Source: Paucidesulfovibrio longus DSM 6739 (GTDB taxonomy: Bacteria > Desulfobacterota > Desulfovibrionia > Desulfovibrionales > Desulfovibrionaceae). Taken from it: a stretch of 64,000 nucleotides of DNA. The position numbers were made by a program, and so were the translations under genes. Position 1 is the first letter of the stretch. Every line of letters starts with the position of its first letter. Shown here one piece after another: positions 27,388 to 35,883 of the stretch. The notes under the pieces are model-generated. The model had not been told where the DNA came from and did not search any database. It saw only the letters and a list, made by a program, of their open reading frames with translations. The stretch lies in the NCBI RefSeq assembly GCF_000420485.1, contig NZ_ATVA01000001.1, forward strand, positions 1 through 64,000. Reading direction: 5' to 3'.

Positions 27388-27990
27388 CTAGCCCGCTTCA
27401 CGCTCCCCGGCCCCGGCCCGGACCAGCGCCATGGCCACGTCGGCCAGCTCGTCCGCAAAGGCTTCGTCCAGGGAGGCGTGCCCCACGAGCAGACGATACC
27501 ACATGGCGCCGAAAACGACGTCCGCAAGCATGTCCGGATCATGGACAAGACCGATTCGGCCCTGCTCGGCGGCCTGCGTGAAGATCGAGTTCAGGACCGC
27601 GCGCCGTTTCGCCGCGAAGCCCTCCCGGAAGCGTTCCCGGAATCCGCCGTCCTCCTGCGCCCGCGCCATGAGAAAGCGCAGGTGCGCGCCGCCTCCGTCC
27701 AGGATGGCGCGCACCGAGCCCCGCAAGAACTCTCGCAGGGTTTCCCGCAACGATTCGCGGGCAGAGACCGCGATTTCCTCGTCCGCCAGCCGGAGAACGG
27801 CCTCCAGCACGATGTCCGCCAGCGTGGGCCACCAGCGGTAGAGAGTCGGCCTGCCCACCCCGGCCCGCCGCGCCACCGCCTCCATGGTCAGACAAACGCC
27901 CCGGTTCTCGATCAAAAGCTCGTGCGCGGCGCGCAGGATCGCCTCCCGCGTCCTCTCGCTTCTCGGACGTCCGATCTTCGCTTTGGTCAT
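27388..27990 (-). CDS. TetR-family transcriptional repressor
   Basis: The 200-residue protein has an N-terminal TetR helix-turn-helix (RTREAILRAAHELLIENRG, then LTMEAVARRAGVGRPTLYRWW) and a helical ligand domain. ATG 27990 follows GAGGGGGAC; a start 24 codons upstream would overlap the promoter. It is divergent from the flavodoxin-ferredoxin gene, with a long palindrome between them, so it probably represses both. Confidence 0.88.
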   Translation of the reverse strand: MTKAKIGRPRSERTREAILRAAHELLIENRGVCLTMEAVARRAGVGRPTLYRWWPTLADIVLEAVLRLADEEIAVSARESLRETLREFLRGSVRAILDGGGAHLRFLMARAQEDGGFRERFREGFAAKRRAVLNSIFTQAAEQGRIGLVHDPDMLADVVFGAMWYRLLVGHASLDEAFADELADVAMALVRAGAGEREAG

Positions 27991-28026
27991 GTCCCCCTCG
28001 TTCTCCCTGTCCGCATTGCGCCGTGC

Positions 28027-28075
28027 TTGACACGTTTCGACAAGATAAATTACGTTACGCAACGTAAATTATCAA
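28027..28075. promoter_or_regulatory. TetR operator overlapping divergent promoters
   Basis: A 30-bp near-perfect palindrome (28044-28073) centres on TTACGTTACGCAACGTAA. On the minus strand TTGATA (28075-28070) and TAATTT (28052-28047), 17 bases apart, form a promoter for tetR that contains the palindrome. On the plus strand TTGACA at 28027-28032 is followed 18 bases later by TACGTT. Binding would block both. Confidence 0.75.
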
Positions 28076-28162
28076 GAGCGTACCGCTCCGCTTTCGGCCC
28101 GGAAAATCACCGGGCCGAGCATGGAGCGCCGCCCCTCCCCTCTACGACAACGGAGCTGAACG

Positions 28163-28975
28163 ATGGATGTGAAGAACGTCAAGGCCGCATATTTTTCCCC
28201 CACCGGCACGACCAGGGCCGTTGTCCGAGCCATTGTCGCGGGCATTGCACCGGACGCCGGAGCGGGCGAACCCGAATTCCTGGACATCACCCTCCCCGGC
28301 TCCAGGAAAAAGCCGCTCACGGTGGCCGAGGACGATCTGCTCGTGATCGGCGTGCCGGTCTACATGGGCAGGGTTCCCGCGCTCCTGGGCGACTGGCTGA
28401 ACGCTATCCGGCTTCGCGCAACGCCCACGGTCTGCGTCGTGGTCTACGGCAACCGCGCTTACGAGGACGCGCTTCTGGAGCTGAAGAACATGGTCGCGCA
28501 GCGCGGCGGGGTTCCTGTCGCGTGCGCCGCGTACGTTGGCGAGCATTCCTTCTCCTCGGCGGAGCGGCCCACGGCCCAGGGCCGCCCGGACAAGGACGAC
28601 CTGGAGCACGCCCGGGAATTCGGAAGGAAGATCCGCGCCAAAATGCAGTCCCTTTCCCCAGCGGCGCAAGTTCCCGACGTGGCCGTGCCGGGGGTGCTGC
28701 CCTACCGCAAGGACTCCAAGCTCTGGGATGTCGATTTCATCGCGGTCAGCGACGAATGCACCCAATGCGGCGCGTGCGCCGAAGCCTGCCCCACCGGAGC
28801 CATCGACCCGCAGGACGCCGCCAGGATCGATCCCGTCAGGTGCATCACCTGCTGCGCGTGCATCAAGCTCTGCCCCCAGGGAGCCAGGAGCATGAAGCCC
28901 GGCCCGGTGCTGGACGCCTCCGTGCGGCTGAACACGCTTTTCCGGGAGTGCTGCCGACCGGAATGCTTTCTGTGA
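28163..28975 (+). CDS. EFR1-type flavodoxin/ferredoxin fusion protein
   Basis: The 270-residue protein joins an N-terminal flavodoxin-like domain (AAYFSPTGTTRAVVRAI as phosphate loop; GVPVYMGRVPALL) to a C-terminal 2[4Fe-4S] ferredoxin (CTQCGACAEACPTGAID and CITCCACIKLCPQGA). It is a soluble redox carrier or FMN-dependent reductase partner. It lies behind the TetR operator, so it is probably induced by a small ligand. The C-terminus has three more Cys (ECCRPECF). Confidence 0.88.
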   Translation: MDVKNVKAAYFSPTGTTRAVVRAIVAGIAPDAGAGEPEFLDITLPGSRKKPLTVAEDDLLVIGVPVYMGRVPALLGDWLNAIRLRATPTVCVVVYGNRAYEDALLELKNMVAQRGGVPVACAAYVGEHSFSSAERPTAQGRPDKDDLEHAREFGRKIRAKMQSLSPAAQVPDVAVPGVLPYRKDSKLWDVDFIAVSDECTQCGACAEACPTGAIDPQDAARIDPVRCITCCACIKLCPQGARSMKPGPVLDASVRLNTLFRECCRPECFL

Positions 28976-29282
28976 CCGTTCGAATCCCCGTTTGCCGGGC
29001 TTTTTCCGCGCGGCGCGCAGTCCCGGCCTGTCGGGCGAAAAACGCACGCGGCAGGCCGCGGGGGAAACCCGTTGCCAAATCCACAGGGGCGGCGTAGTGG
29101 AAAATGAGGCAAGTTCTCCGCTCGACACGTCTTGAGCACATCGTCCCGGCGCATTCGTCGGCGGCCAAGCGCGGCCCCGGCAGACCGGGACGCGCCCTGC
29201 GCCTTTGCCGGGGAGTCCGGGCGACCCCCGGCCATGTTCCGCGCGCCAAACCGCCCATGCCTTGCCCCAGGAGTTTTTCCGC
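28976..29282. other. intergenic region, nothing recognised
   Basis: These 307 GC-rich bases hold no ORF with a ribosome site, RNA gene or clear promoter. The run TCCGCGCGGCGCGC near 29010 is low-complexity. Confidence 0.4.
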
Positions 29283-29999
29283 ATGAACGCCCTCTTTGCT
29301 CCGCACATGCTGGACATCGTCTGCCTGGCCATATCCACGGGCCTGTTCACGGCATATCATCTCTTCGTCGCGTGGAAGCTGAAGAAAAATCCCATCTACA
29401 CGCTCTACGGGGCCACGAAATGGGCGAAAACGGCCTGGGTCGTCAACGTCATGGAAGAGAAGAACGACATCCTCGCCGTGCAGACGCTGCGCAACTCGAC
29501 CATGGCCGCGACGTTCCTCGCCTCGACGTCGATCCTGCTCGCGGTCGGCCTGCTCACCCTTTCCGGCCAGAGCGACAAGCTCGGCCAGACGTGGCATTCG
29601 CTGAACGCGCTCGGCTCCACGACCCAAAGCACCATGACCCTCAAGCTGCTCGTCATCCTGGCGAACCTGTTCATCGCCTTCTTCAATTTCTCGTTCTCGA
29701 TCCGGCTTTTCAGCCACGTCGGGTTCATCATCAACACCCCGCCCGCGGACGAGAACTACGGGACATCGATCACCTTCGTGGCCATGCAGCTGAACAAGGC
29801 GGGAAGCTACTTCCACTTCGGCATGCGCGCCTACTATTTCCTGATCCCGCTCATCTTCTGGCTCTTCGGCCCGCTGCTGATGGTCCTGTCCACGATCATC
29901 GTGGTCGTGCTCATTTCGCACATCGAAAAGACCCCGAAGCTGGACTGCGGATATCTTGCCGCCTTTTTCAAGCAGACCTGCGCATTGCCGAAGCGATAG
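29283..29999 (+). CDS. DUF599 family membrane protein
   Basis: The 238-residue protein has four or more helices and the DUF599 signature ILAVQTLRNSTMAATFLAS near residue 65, with YFHFGMRAYYFLIPLIFW in the later part. Function unknown. ATG 29283 was chosen because the first membrane helix follows directly; the ribosome site is weak (CCAGGAG about ten bases upstream). Confidence 0.8.
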   Translation: MNALFAPHMLDIVCLAISTGLFTAYHLFVAWKLKKNPIYTLYGATKWAKTAWVVNVMEEKNDILAVQTLRNSTMAATFLASTSILLAVGLLTLSGQSDKLGQTWHSLNALGSTTQSTMTLKLLVILANLFIAFFNFSFSIRLFSHVGFIINTPPADENYGTSITFVAMQLNKAGSYFHFGMRAYYFLIPLIFWLFGPLLMVLSTIIVVVLISHIEKTPKLDCGYLAAFFKQTCALPKR

Positions 30000-30102
30000 A
30001 AAGTTGCGGACGCAGGCCGCGTTGCTGGCGGGCGTTCGGGAATGCGGGAAAACAGGGCGGGAAAAGCGCGTTGCGTTCCGGGGGCGGCCCCCCGCGAACA
30101 GG

Positions 30103-30130
30103 AGGGGTTCCGGCCATGGCCGGAACCCCT
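30103..30130. terminator. bidirectional terminator
   Basis: A perfect 13-bp stem (AGGGGTTCCGGCC / GGCCGGAACCCCT) with a 2-base loop between convergent genes. T-rich tails are short on both sides. Confidence 0.65.
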
Positions 30131-30143
30131 TCCGCGTTGAGGA

Positions 30144-30935
30144 TCAGTACAGTCCGCCCAGATTGGCGGCGGTATGGATGGTGTCGGCGAAGAACCCGGC
30201 CCGGCCCGCCAGCTCGCCCAAAAGGAGCAGCACGGGCAGCCAGACGGGGATGCCCTTGGTCAGCCGGAACACGAGCAGGCAGGCCGCGAGCACGGCCACG
30301 TGCACCCAGTAGAAGCCCGAACCCAGCCAGGTCTGTCCGGTCATGCGCATGACCGCTCCGCCGGAAAGCCACACGCAGGGCACGACCAGATAGAGCACGA
30401 GCGCCACCAGCAATCCGGCCCCGAAGATGCCGCCCATAAGCGGCTGCCTGGACTCGGAGGCGAACCAGCTGCCGAAGCCCGCGCCCAGGGTCACGGCCGA
30501 GAGCAGGAAGAAGGTGGCCGGGAGGGCGTTGTTCACCGCGGGGAAGGCGGGCGGCGCGTAGGTCATGCCCGCCGAGAGGATCAGCCCCAGCCCGACCAGG
30601 GAGCCGGCCCAGGCAAGAACCGGGTTGACCTCGGTCTTGCTGACGAGCACGGCCAAAACCGCCAGGACGGCGAACGTCCCGGCCAGCAGCACCTCGCGGC
30701 TGAGCCAGGCCGTGGACAGATGGACCAGGGCTCTGGGCGCGCCCGTGGGGTGGCCCAGGTGGAACAACGAGGCCAGAAGCCCCAGCCCGATCAGGCCCGC
30801 GACCATGATCCACTCGCGGCGGGGGCTGCGGCCCTGCGGACCGCTGGAAACGCGCACCGCGCCCATGAGCGCCAGACCCACGGCGGCCTGGGAGAGCACA
30901 GTGAAGAGGACCAGCGGGAATTCCATGGATTGCAT
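30144..30935 (-). CDS. DmsC-like membrane anchor subunit
   Basis: The 263-residue, eight-helix protein begins SMEFPLVLFTVLSQAAVG and has SLFHLGHPTGAPRALVHL with the conserved His, both typical of DmsC quinol-oxidising anchors. AGGAGG lies five bases before ATG 30935, which starts three bases after the dmsB-like stop. It anchors the catalytic dimer in the membrane and passes electrons from menaquinol. Confidence 0.88.
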   Translation of the reverse strand: MQSMEFPLVLFTVLSQAAVGLALMGAVRVSSGPQGRSPRREWIMVAGLIGLGLLASLFHLGHPTGAPRALVHLSTAWLSREVLLAGTFAVLAVLAVLVSKTEVNPVLAWAGSLVGLGLILSAGMTYAPPAFPAVNNALPATFFLLSAVTLGAGFGSWFASESRQPLMGGIFGAGLLVALVLYLVVPCVWLSGGAVMRMTGQTWLGSGFYWVHVAVLAACLLVFRLTKGIPVWLPVLLLLGELAGRAGFFADTIHTAANLGGLY

Positions 30936-30937
30936 AC

Positions 30938-31498
30938 TTACCTCCTCACCAGTCTGGGAAGCTTGGGCAGGATGAACCGTGTGGACGGATTCACATCCTC
31001 CATTTTCGGGAAGCCGGCCGGATACTGCACCTGATTGCCGGGCTCCAGCTCGGCGAGATCGACCATGCTCAGCGCGCCCGTGGGGCAGGACTGGATGCAG
31101 GCGGGCTTGAGCCCGGCGTCCAGCCGCTCGTGGCAGAAGCTGCACTTCTCGGCCCGCTTTTCCACGGGATTGTACTTGGGCGCGCCATAGGGGCAGGACC
31201 GGATGCAGTTTCCGCAGCCGATGCACTTCTCCTGATGGTGGACCACCACCCCGTCCTCTTCGCGCTTGGTGTAGGCTTCCACGGGACAGACGTTCAGGCA
31301 GGTCGGATTTTCGCAATGGTTGCAGGCCAGGGAATAGAAGGCCCGTTCCCGGTGCGGGTAGATCTCCTCGTCCAGGGGATAGACCTGCCGCCAGATCACG
31401 CCTTCGGGCGGATGGTAGTAGTTGCGGCAGGCCATGGCGCAGGTAAAGCAGCCGATGCACAGCTCGGAGTCCACCAGGAATGCGTATTGTTTCTTCAT
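30938..31498 (-). CDS. DmsB-like 4x[4Fe-4S] electron-transfer subunit
   Basis: The 186-residue ferredoxin starts KKQYAFLVDSELCIGCFTCA and has four Cys clusters: CIGCFTCAMAC, CNHCENPTCLNVCP, CIGCGNCIRSCPYG and CSFCHERLDAG...CIQSCP. This is the DmsB/PsrB pattern. It carries electrons from the membrane anchor to the molybdenum subunit. Confidence 0.93.
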   Translation of the reverse strand: MKKQYAFLVDSELCIGCFTCAMACRNYYHPPEGVIWRQVYPLDEEIYPHRERAFYSLACNHCENPTCLNVCPVEAYTKREEDGVVVHHQEKCIGCGNCIRSCPYGAPKYNPVEKRAEKCSFCHERLDAGLKPACIQSCPTGALSMVDLAELEPGNQVQYPAGFPKMEDVNPSTRFILPKLPRLVRR

Positions 31499-31509
31499 CG
31501 TTTCGCTCC

Positions 31510-33753
31510 TTAGGCCTTTTCAACGTCGGCGAACTGGTCGTGGATGGCCACGCCCGGCGCTCCGGCCTTGTACTCGCCCATGTCGGCGGATTCGTCGTCG
31601 ACCAGGTTCTGGACATTGAAGGTCGAACCCTTGCCGAACCAGGCTTCGTAGATGAGCAGGCAGTCCTTGGCCACGTTGGTGGTCAGCTTGGCCACCACCT
31701 TCTGCTCGCCCACCTTGTTGAAGACCCGGACCATGTCCAGATCCTTGATGCCCTTTTCCGCGGCGGCCTCCGGATGCATGTAGAGGTAGGGCTGCTTGTC
31801 GTATTCCTGCATCCAGTCCAGGTTCAGGAACTGGGAATGGATGGCGAACTTGGTGTGCGGGGTGAGCAGGCGGAACTTGTCGTAGCTCTTGCGCGGCTCC
31901 ATGTATTCCGGGAGCGCCATGTGGCCGTTGTCCTTGCAGATGTCCGAGCGGAACTCGTACTTTCCGGACGGCGTGCCGAACTGGAAGGTGCTCCACGAGG
32001 CCGAGGAGGCCAGCTTGGCCTTGACGGGTCCGTTCTTGAGCGCGGTCCAGTCGTCGATGCCGAAGAGGTCGTAGATGCCCTGGTTGAACTCCTTGGCCAT
32101 CCATTCCCTGGTGTCCGGCTCCTGCGGGAAGGTGCACGAACCAGGAGAAAGCTCGTTCATCTTCCTGGACAGAGCCATGCCGATCTCGATGTTGGACTTG
32201 GCCTCGTACATGGGCTTGATGGCCTGCTCGTTGAGGCCCAGCCAGTAGTGCCAGTAGGAGGCGTTGACGGTCCATTCCTCGAACAAGGTGGTCACGGGCA
32301 GGACGATGTCCGAATTGGCCACGGTCTCGTTGAAGAACTGGTCCACGGTGACGACCATCTCCAGGGTGTCGAAGGCCTTTTCCAGCTTGGGCCTGTCGAA
32401 GTCCTGGCCGAAGGGGTTCTTGCAGGAGACCCAGAGCATCCGGAGGGCCGGATCCTTGGTGTCGAGGATGTTCTGCGCGGTCTTGTTGATGTTCACCGTG
32501 CGGTCCGAGTAGCTGGCCTCGGAGCCGGAGGTGAAGTCGAACTCGCCCTTGGCCGCGCCGCCCACGAAGCCCACCGAGCCTTCCGGCTTCTGCTGGATCA
32601 TGGCGTTGTAGTTGAATCCCCAGGTCTGGAGATGGCCGTAGCGCGCGCCGCCGCCTTCCTTGCCCACGTTGCCCGTCATGGCCACCAGGGCGTCGATGGA
32701 GCGCACCGAAGCGCCGCCGTTGGTGTGGCGCTGCATCCCGTAGCCGATCCAGATGGTGGCGGGGTCGGCGGAGGCGAACTCCTCGGCCACCTGCCGAATC
32801 TCCTCGGCCGGGATTCCGCTCTGCTCCGCGGCCCACTCCACGGTGACGTTGCCGCGCAGGTAGTCGGCGAACTCACCGAAACCGAGGCCGTGGTTGTCCG
32901 TGAAGTTCCGGTCCACCATGCCCTTGTCCAGGATGTGGCGGGCCATGCCCAGGGCCAGGGCGCCGTCGCTGGCGGTCTTGGGCTGCCAGTAGACGTCCCC
33001 CTTGGCCGCGGTCTGGGTGAAGACCGGGTCCACGACCACCACCTTGGCGCCCCGGCGCTTGGCCTCCATGATGTATTTCATGGTGTGCACCGAGCACCAG
33101 GCCGGGTTGGCCCCCCAGATGATGATGTACTTGGACTTGACCATGTCTTCGGGGTCGTTGCACCACATGTTGCCCATGTCGTAGTTCTGGGCGTCGATCC
33201 CCGCGGGCCAGCACGGAGTGCCCACGAAGCGCGTGGTGTAGCCCAGGGAGGACATCAAGCCCTCCACGGCGTAGTTGGTGATGCCGAAGTTTCCGGAATA
33301 CTTGGTCATGCCCAGGCCAAGCAGGTTGCCGTCCTGTTCCTTGAGCTCCAAAATCTTCCTGGCGATCTTGTCCATGGCCTCGTCCCAGGAGACGCGCCGC
33401 CACTTGCCGCTGCGGCGTCCGTCCTGGACCATGGGATATTTGACCCGGTCGGGGCTGTAGGGACGGCGCGTGTAGGCGTAGCCCTTCACGCACAGGCCGC
33501 CCCTGGTGAAGGTGGACTCCGGAGCGCCCTCGATGAACCGGACCACCCCGTCCTTCACGTAGGTCTTGATGCTGCACGTGTCGTAGCAGTTGCGGGGGCA
33601 GGCGTTGCGGAACACCTGGAACTCTTCCGGATCGAAGGCCGCGGCCTGGGCCTGGGGCACCAGGAACCGGCACGGCAGCAGCCCGGCCACGCCGGCACCG
33701 ACCATGCCCTTGATGAATGAACGCCTGCTGAAGGCGCTTTTGTTCGTTGCCAT
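31510..33753 (-). CDS. Tat-exported molybdopterin oxidoreductase, DMSO reductase family catalytic subunit
   Basis: The 747-residue enzyme has a twin-arginine signal (SRRSFIKGMVGAGVAGLLP), a [4Fe-4S] motif (CPRNCYDTC ... GGLCVKG), and bis-MGD binding segments such as IIIWGANPAWCSVHTMKY. ATG 33753 follows AGGAGG at good spacing; an earlier ATG eight codons up was rejected. The Mo ligand cannot be assigned by eye: the region around FVGTPCWPAGIDAQNYD lacks the Ser context of true DmsA, so the substrate may be a sulfur compound other than DMSO. Operon: torD-like, this gene, dmsB-like, dmsC-like. Confidence 0.9.
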   Translation of the reverse strand: MATNKSAFSRRSFIKGMVGAGVAGLLPCRFLVPQAQAAAFDPEEFQVFRNACPRNCYDTCSIKTYVKDGVVRFIEGAPESTFTRGGLCVKGYAYTRRPYSPDRVKYPMVQDGRRSGKWRRVSWDEAMDKIARKILELKEQDGNLLGLGMTKYSGNFGITNYAVEGLMSSLGYTTRFVGTPCWPAGIDAQNYDMGNMWCNDPEDMVKSKYIIIWGANPAWCSVHTMKYIMEAKRRGAKVVVVDPVFTQTAAKGDVYWQPKTASDGALALGMARHILDKGMVDRNFTDNHGLGFGEFADYLRGNVTVEWAAEQSGIPAEEIRQVAEEFASADPATIWIGYGMQRHTNGGASVRSIDALVAMTGNVGKEGGGARYGHLQTWGFNYNAMIQQKPEGSVGFVGGAAKGEFDFTSGSEASYSDRTVNINKTAQNILDTKDPALRMLWVSCKNPFGQDFDRPKLEKAFDTLEMVVTVDQFFNETVANSDIVLPVTTLFEEWTVNASYWHYWLGLNEQAIKPMYEAKSNIEIGMALSRKMNELSPGSCTFPQEPDTREWMAKEFNQGIYDLFGIDDWTALKNGPVKAKLASSASWSTFQFGTPSGKYEFRSDICKDNGHMALPEYMEPRKSYDKFRLLTPHTKFAIHSQFLNLDWMQEYDKQPYLYMHPEAAAEKGIKDLDMVRVFNKVGEQKVVAKLTTNVAKDCLLIYEAWFGKGSTFNVQNLVDDESADMGEYKAGAPGVAIHDQFADVEKA

Positions 33754-33763
33754 GCAATCCTCC

Positions 33764-34360
33764 TTACGTTCCATCATTATGCAAGCTTTGTCCGGTCCGT
33801 TCCGCCTCGATTTCGCTCCGGGCGGCTTCCAGCCAGACGGTCAGCGCCTTGACGGCGACGGCCACCGGCGCGCTGACTCCCCGCTGCCCTTCGACCGCCT
33901 CGGCAAAACGCGGCACCCAGGCGCCCATGTGCTCGGCGATGAGCCATGCCTTCACCTGGGCAGATTCGTTTCCGGCCCCGGCGGGATCCAATCCGTCCAG
34001 GGCCACGACCGCGTCCAGCTCGAAGGCCAGATGGTCATCGGGCGTGGTTCCCTGGTTCGGCACGGCCAGGCCGAGCCGCTCATAGGCCCGCCGCGCCTCC
34101 AGGGCGGGTTCGCCCATGAGCGCTGGCTGCTCCCGCCCCGCTTGGTAGGCCGAGGCGTACGGCGGGGCAGGAACCGCTGCCGGACCGACGAAAAGCCGGT
34201 TGAAATCGTACTCGACCTCGGTCCAGTCCGTGGCGGCGTCCAAAGGCAGGTCGAACTGCGCGGCGATGCCCTCGGCGGCCTCACGCAGATCCCCCGCGTC
34301 CACGGACGCGAAAAAGTCGCGGAGTACCGCCGCCTTCCGATTCAAAATAATTTTATCCAT
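33764..34360 (-). CDS. TorD/DmsD-family chaperone
   Basis: The 198-residue all-helical protein is the dedicated maturation chaperone of the molybdoenzyme: YDFNRLFVGPAAVPAPPYASAY-type segment near residue 50 and a TTPDDHLAFELD motif (the conserved E-P-D-H-region) near residue 105. It is first in the operon, ten bases before the catalytic subunit gene, and has a strong GTAAGGAG ribosome site. Confidence 0.88.
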   Translation of the reverse strand: MDKIILNRKAAVLRDFFASVDAGDLREAAEGIAAQFDLPLDAATDWTEVEYDFNRLFVGPAAVPAPPYASAYQAGREQPALMGEPALEARRAYERLGLAVPNQGTTPDDHLAFELDAVVALDGLDPAGAGNESAQVKAWLIAEHMGAWVPRFAEAVEGQRGVSAPVAVAVKALTVWLEAARSEIEAERTGQSLHNDGT

Positions 34361-34395
34361 CCTCTCTCCTTACCAGAACAATGCGGAACATGCAC

Positions 34396-34424
34396 ATTAT
34401 TCTCCTAAGCCAGGAGCAGGGACA
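34396..34424 (-). promoter_or_regulatory. probable activator-dependent promoter of the dms-like operon
   Basis: Minus strand AATAAT (34401-34396) has only a poor -35 match (TGTCCC, 34424-34419) 17 bases upstream. A weak -35 is what an activator-dependent promoter shows. The start would be near 34389, 28 bases before the torD-like ATG. Confidence 0.45.
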
Positions 34425-34442
34425 GGCTACAGATGGGAAAAA

Positions 34443-34459
34443 GGGTATAGAATGGGTAG
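34443..34459 (-). promoter_or_regulatory. shared 17-bp element, dms-side copy
   Basis: Minus strand CTACCCATTCTATACCC: two TACCC direct repeats one helical turn (11 bp) apart. Its centre is about 62 bases upstream of the inferred start, the classic class I activator position. The same element recurs at 35828-35844. Confidence 0.65.
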
Positions 34460-34473
34460 ACCCGGATCCCCAG

Positions 34474-35808
34474 TCAGGGGTTCAGGCCCATGGTCTTGAG
34501 GTGGGCGTAGAGGCTGACGCTCTTGCCCTGGATGCCGAGCTTGCGGCGAATGTTCTTGCGGTGCGTCTGCACGGTTTCCAGGGAGAGGTTCAACGTGTTG
34601 GCGATATCCTTGGAAGATTGTCCGGCCTGGATGAACTGGCTCACGCGGGTTTCCATATGGGTCAGCCGGAGCAGCAGCGGGTCCGCGAGCCCGCCGCCAG
34701 GAGCCAGCCGGGCCAGCTGGTCCTTGACCACGGTGATGTACCCCTTGCGGATTTCCTCGTCGTTCTCCTCCTCGATGCGGACGAGGGCGGGCAGAACCTG
34801 ATTGTTGACCTTGGCCGTGACCTCGTCGAGCAGCGCCGCGCGTTCCTTGTCGATGCTCTTGAGCACGTTGCGCAGGGTGATGTTCATTTCCTCGAGCTGC
34901 TCCTTTTCCCTGCGCAGAGCTTCGGTCCGCTCCGAAACCACATGCTCCAGAATCTCCCGCTGGGCCGCGTGCACCGTGACGTTGTTCAGCATGACCATGT
35001 ATTCGTCGCTGGCCATGCTCACGCTGCCGATGGGGCTGATCTGCATGCGGTAGACGCCCTCGTTGCCGAACGGGCTCAGCTCGCAGGAGATGCCCACGGG
35101 ATAATACTTGAGCAGCTCCTCCATGGACCGGCCCTCCAGGTCCAGAACCTGCCAAACGGGCGCTCCCAGCACCTTTTCCTGCGGCAGCACCTGGCTCGCG
35201 GAGCGGTTGACCTTGGTCACCAGGCCGTCGCTGCCGACCACGAAGACCAATGCCGAAGTGGAATTGAGGATGTTCTCGTAGCGGCACTTCTCCAGGGTCA
35301 GCAGACGGTTGGTTTCATCGAGCTTGCGCGCGGTCATTTCCGGCAGAATCCGGGTCCAGTCCCGCACGAACAGAACCTCCAGCGCGTCGCCGTAGAGCTT
35401 GACGTGCCGCCGGGCCTGGACCTTGCTCTCGTAGGAGCCGTCCAGCTTCTCGATGACGTCGAGCAGGCTGTGGATGAAGGTCTTGAAGCAGCCCAGATAC
35501 ATGTCGGAGGTGATGCCGCGCATGCGGTGCCGCCGCGCGGTCTCGATCTGCGGCCCGCCCCAGCCGTCCCGGTCCTGGATGAGCCAGGGATATTCGGGCG
35601 ACGCGATGCCCTGCTCCCAGTGCTCCCGAATGGGGGCGAGAAAATCGTTCAGAGCGCGGACGCAGTCCACCCGCTTGGCCGTGGTGTGGCGCAGGTATCC
35701 GGCCTGGTCCATGCGCAAGGCCCAGCGCTCCAGGTAGTATTCCTCTTCCTCGGCGATGGACTGGATCATGCGCCAATAATGCTGTTGCGCTCCGATCAGA
35801 TCGTGCAT
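34474..35808 (-). CDS. PAS-containing LuxR-type transcriptional regulator
   Basis: The 444-residue protein has a helical N-terminal sensor domain (about 1-165, rich in His, Trp and Tyr), a PAS domain (YENILNSTSALVFVVGSDGL near residue 180), a long coiled coil, and a C-terminal LuxR helix-turn-helix (SKDIANTLNLSLETVQTHRKNIRRKL). There is no kinase or receiver domain, so it senses and binds DNA directly. It lies immediately upstream of the dms-like operon and is the probable regulator of it. Confidence 0.8.
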   Translation of the reverse strand: MHDLIGAQQHYWRMIQSIAEEEEYYLERWALRMDQAGYLRHTTAKRVDCVRALNDFLAPIREHWEQGIASPEYPWLIQDRDGWGGPQIETARRHRMRGITSDMYLGCFKTFIHSLLDVIEKLDGSYESKVQARRHVKLYGDALEVLFVRDWTRILPEMTARKLDETNRLLTLEKCRYENILNSTSALVFVVGSDGLVTKVNRSASQVLPQEKVLGAPVWQVLDLEGRSMEELLKYYPVGISCELSPFGNEGVYRMQISPIGSVSMASDEYMVMLNNVTVHAAQREILEHVVSERTEALRREKEQLEEMNITLRNVLKSIDKERAALLDEVTAKVNNQVLPALVRIEEENDEEIRKGYITVVKDQLARLAPGGGLADPLLLRLTHMETRVSQFIQAGQSSKDIANTLNLSLETVQTHRKNIRRKLGIQGKSVSLYAHLKTMGLNP

Positions 35809-35827
35809 GCGGCTGCCTCAAAAAATA

Positions 35828-35844
35828 CTACCCAGTGGATACCC
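35828..35844 (+). promoter_or_regulatory. shared 17-bp element, regulator-side copy
   Basis: CTACCCAGTGGATACCC: 13 of 17 bases are identical to the element at 34443-34459, and the four differing bases are all in the centre. It lies between the divergent regulator and 35884-36288, just downstream of a GATAAT -10 box for the regulator, suggesting autoregulation. Confidence 0.65.
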
Positions 35845-35883
35845 ATGCCTTGCATTATCCCTTGGGAGTCTTAAAATCAAGAC

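Noticed and set aside
25825-29097. Plus-strand open frame of about 1090 codons across several minus- and plus-strand genes
   Set aside because: It is antisense to or out of frame with recognised proteins, is Arg/Gly/His-rich, and has no domain; long shadow frames are expected at this G+C.
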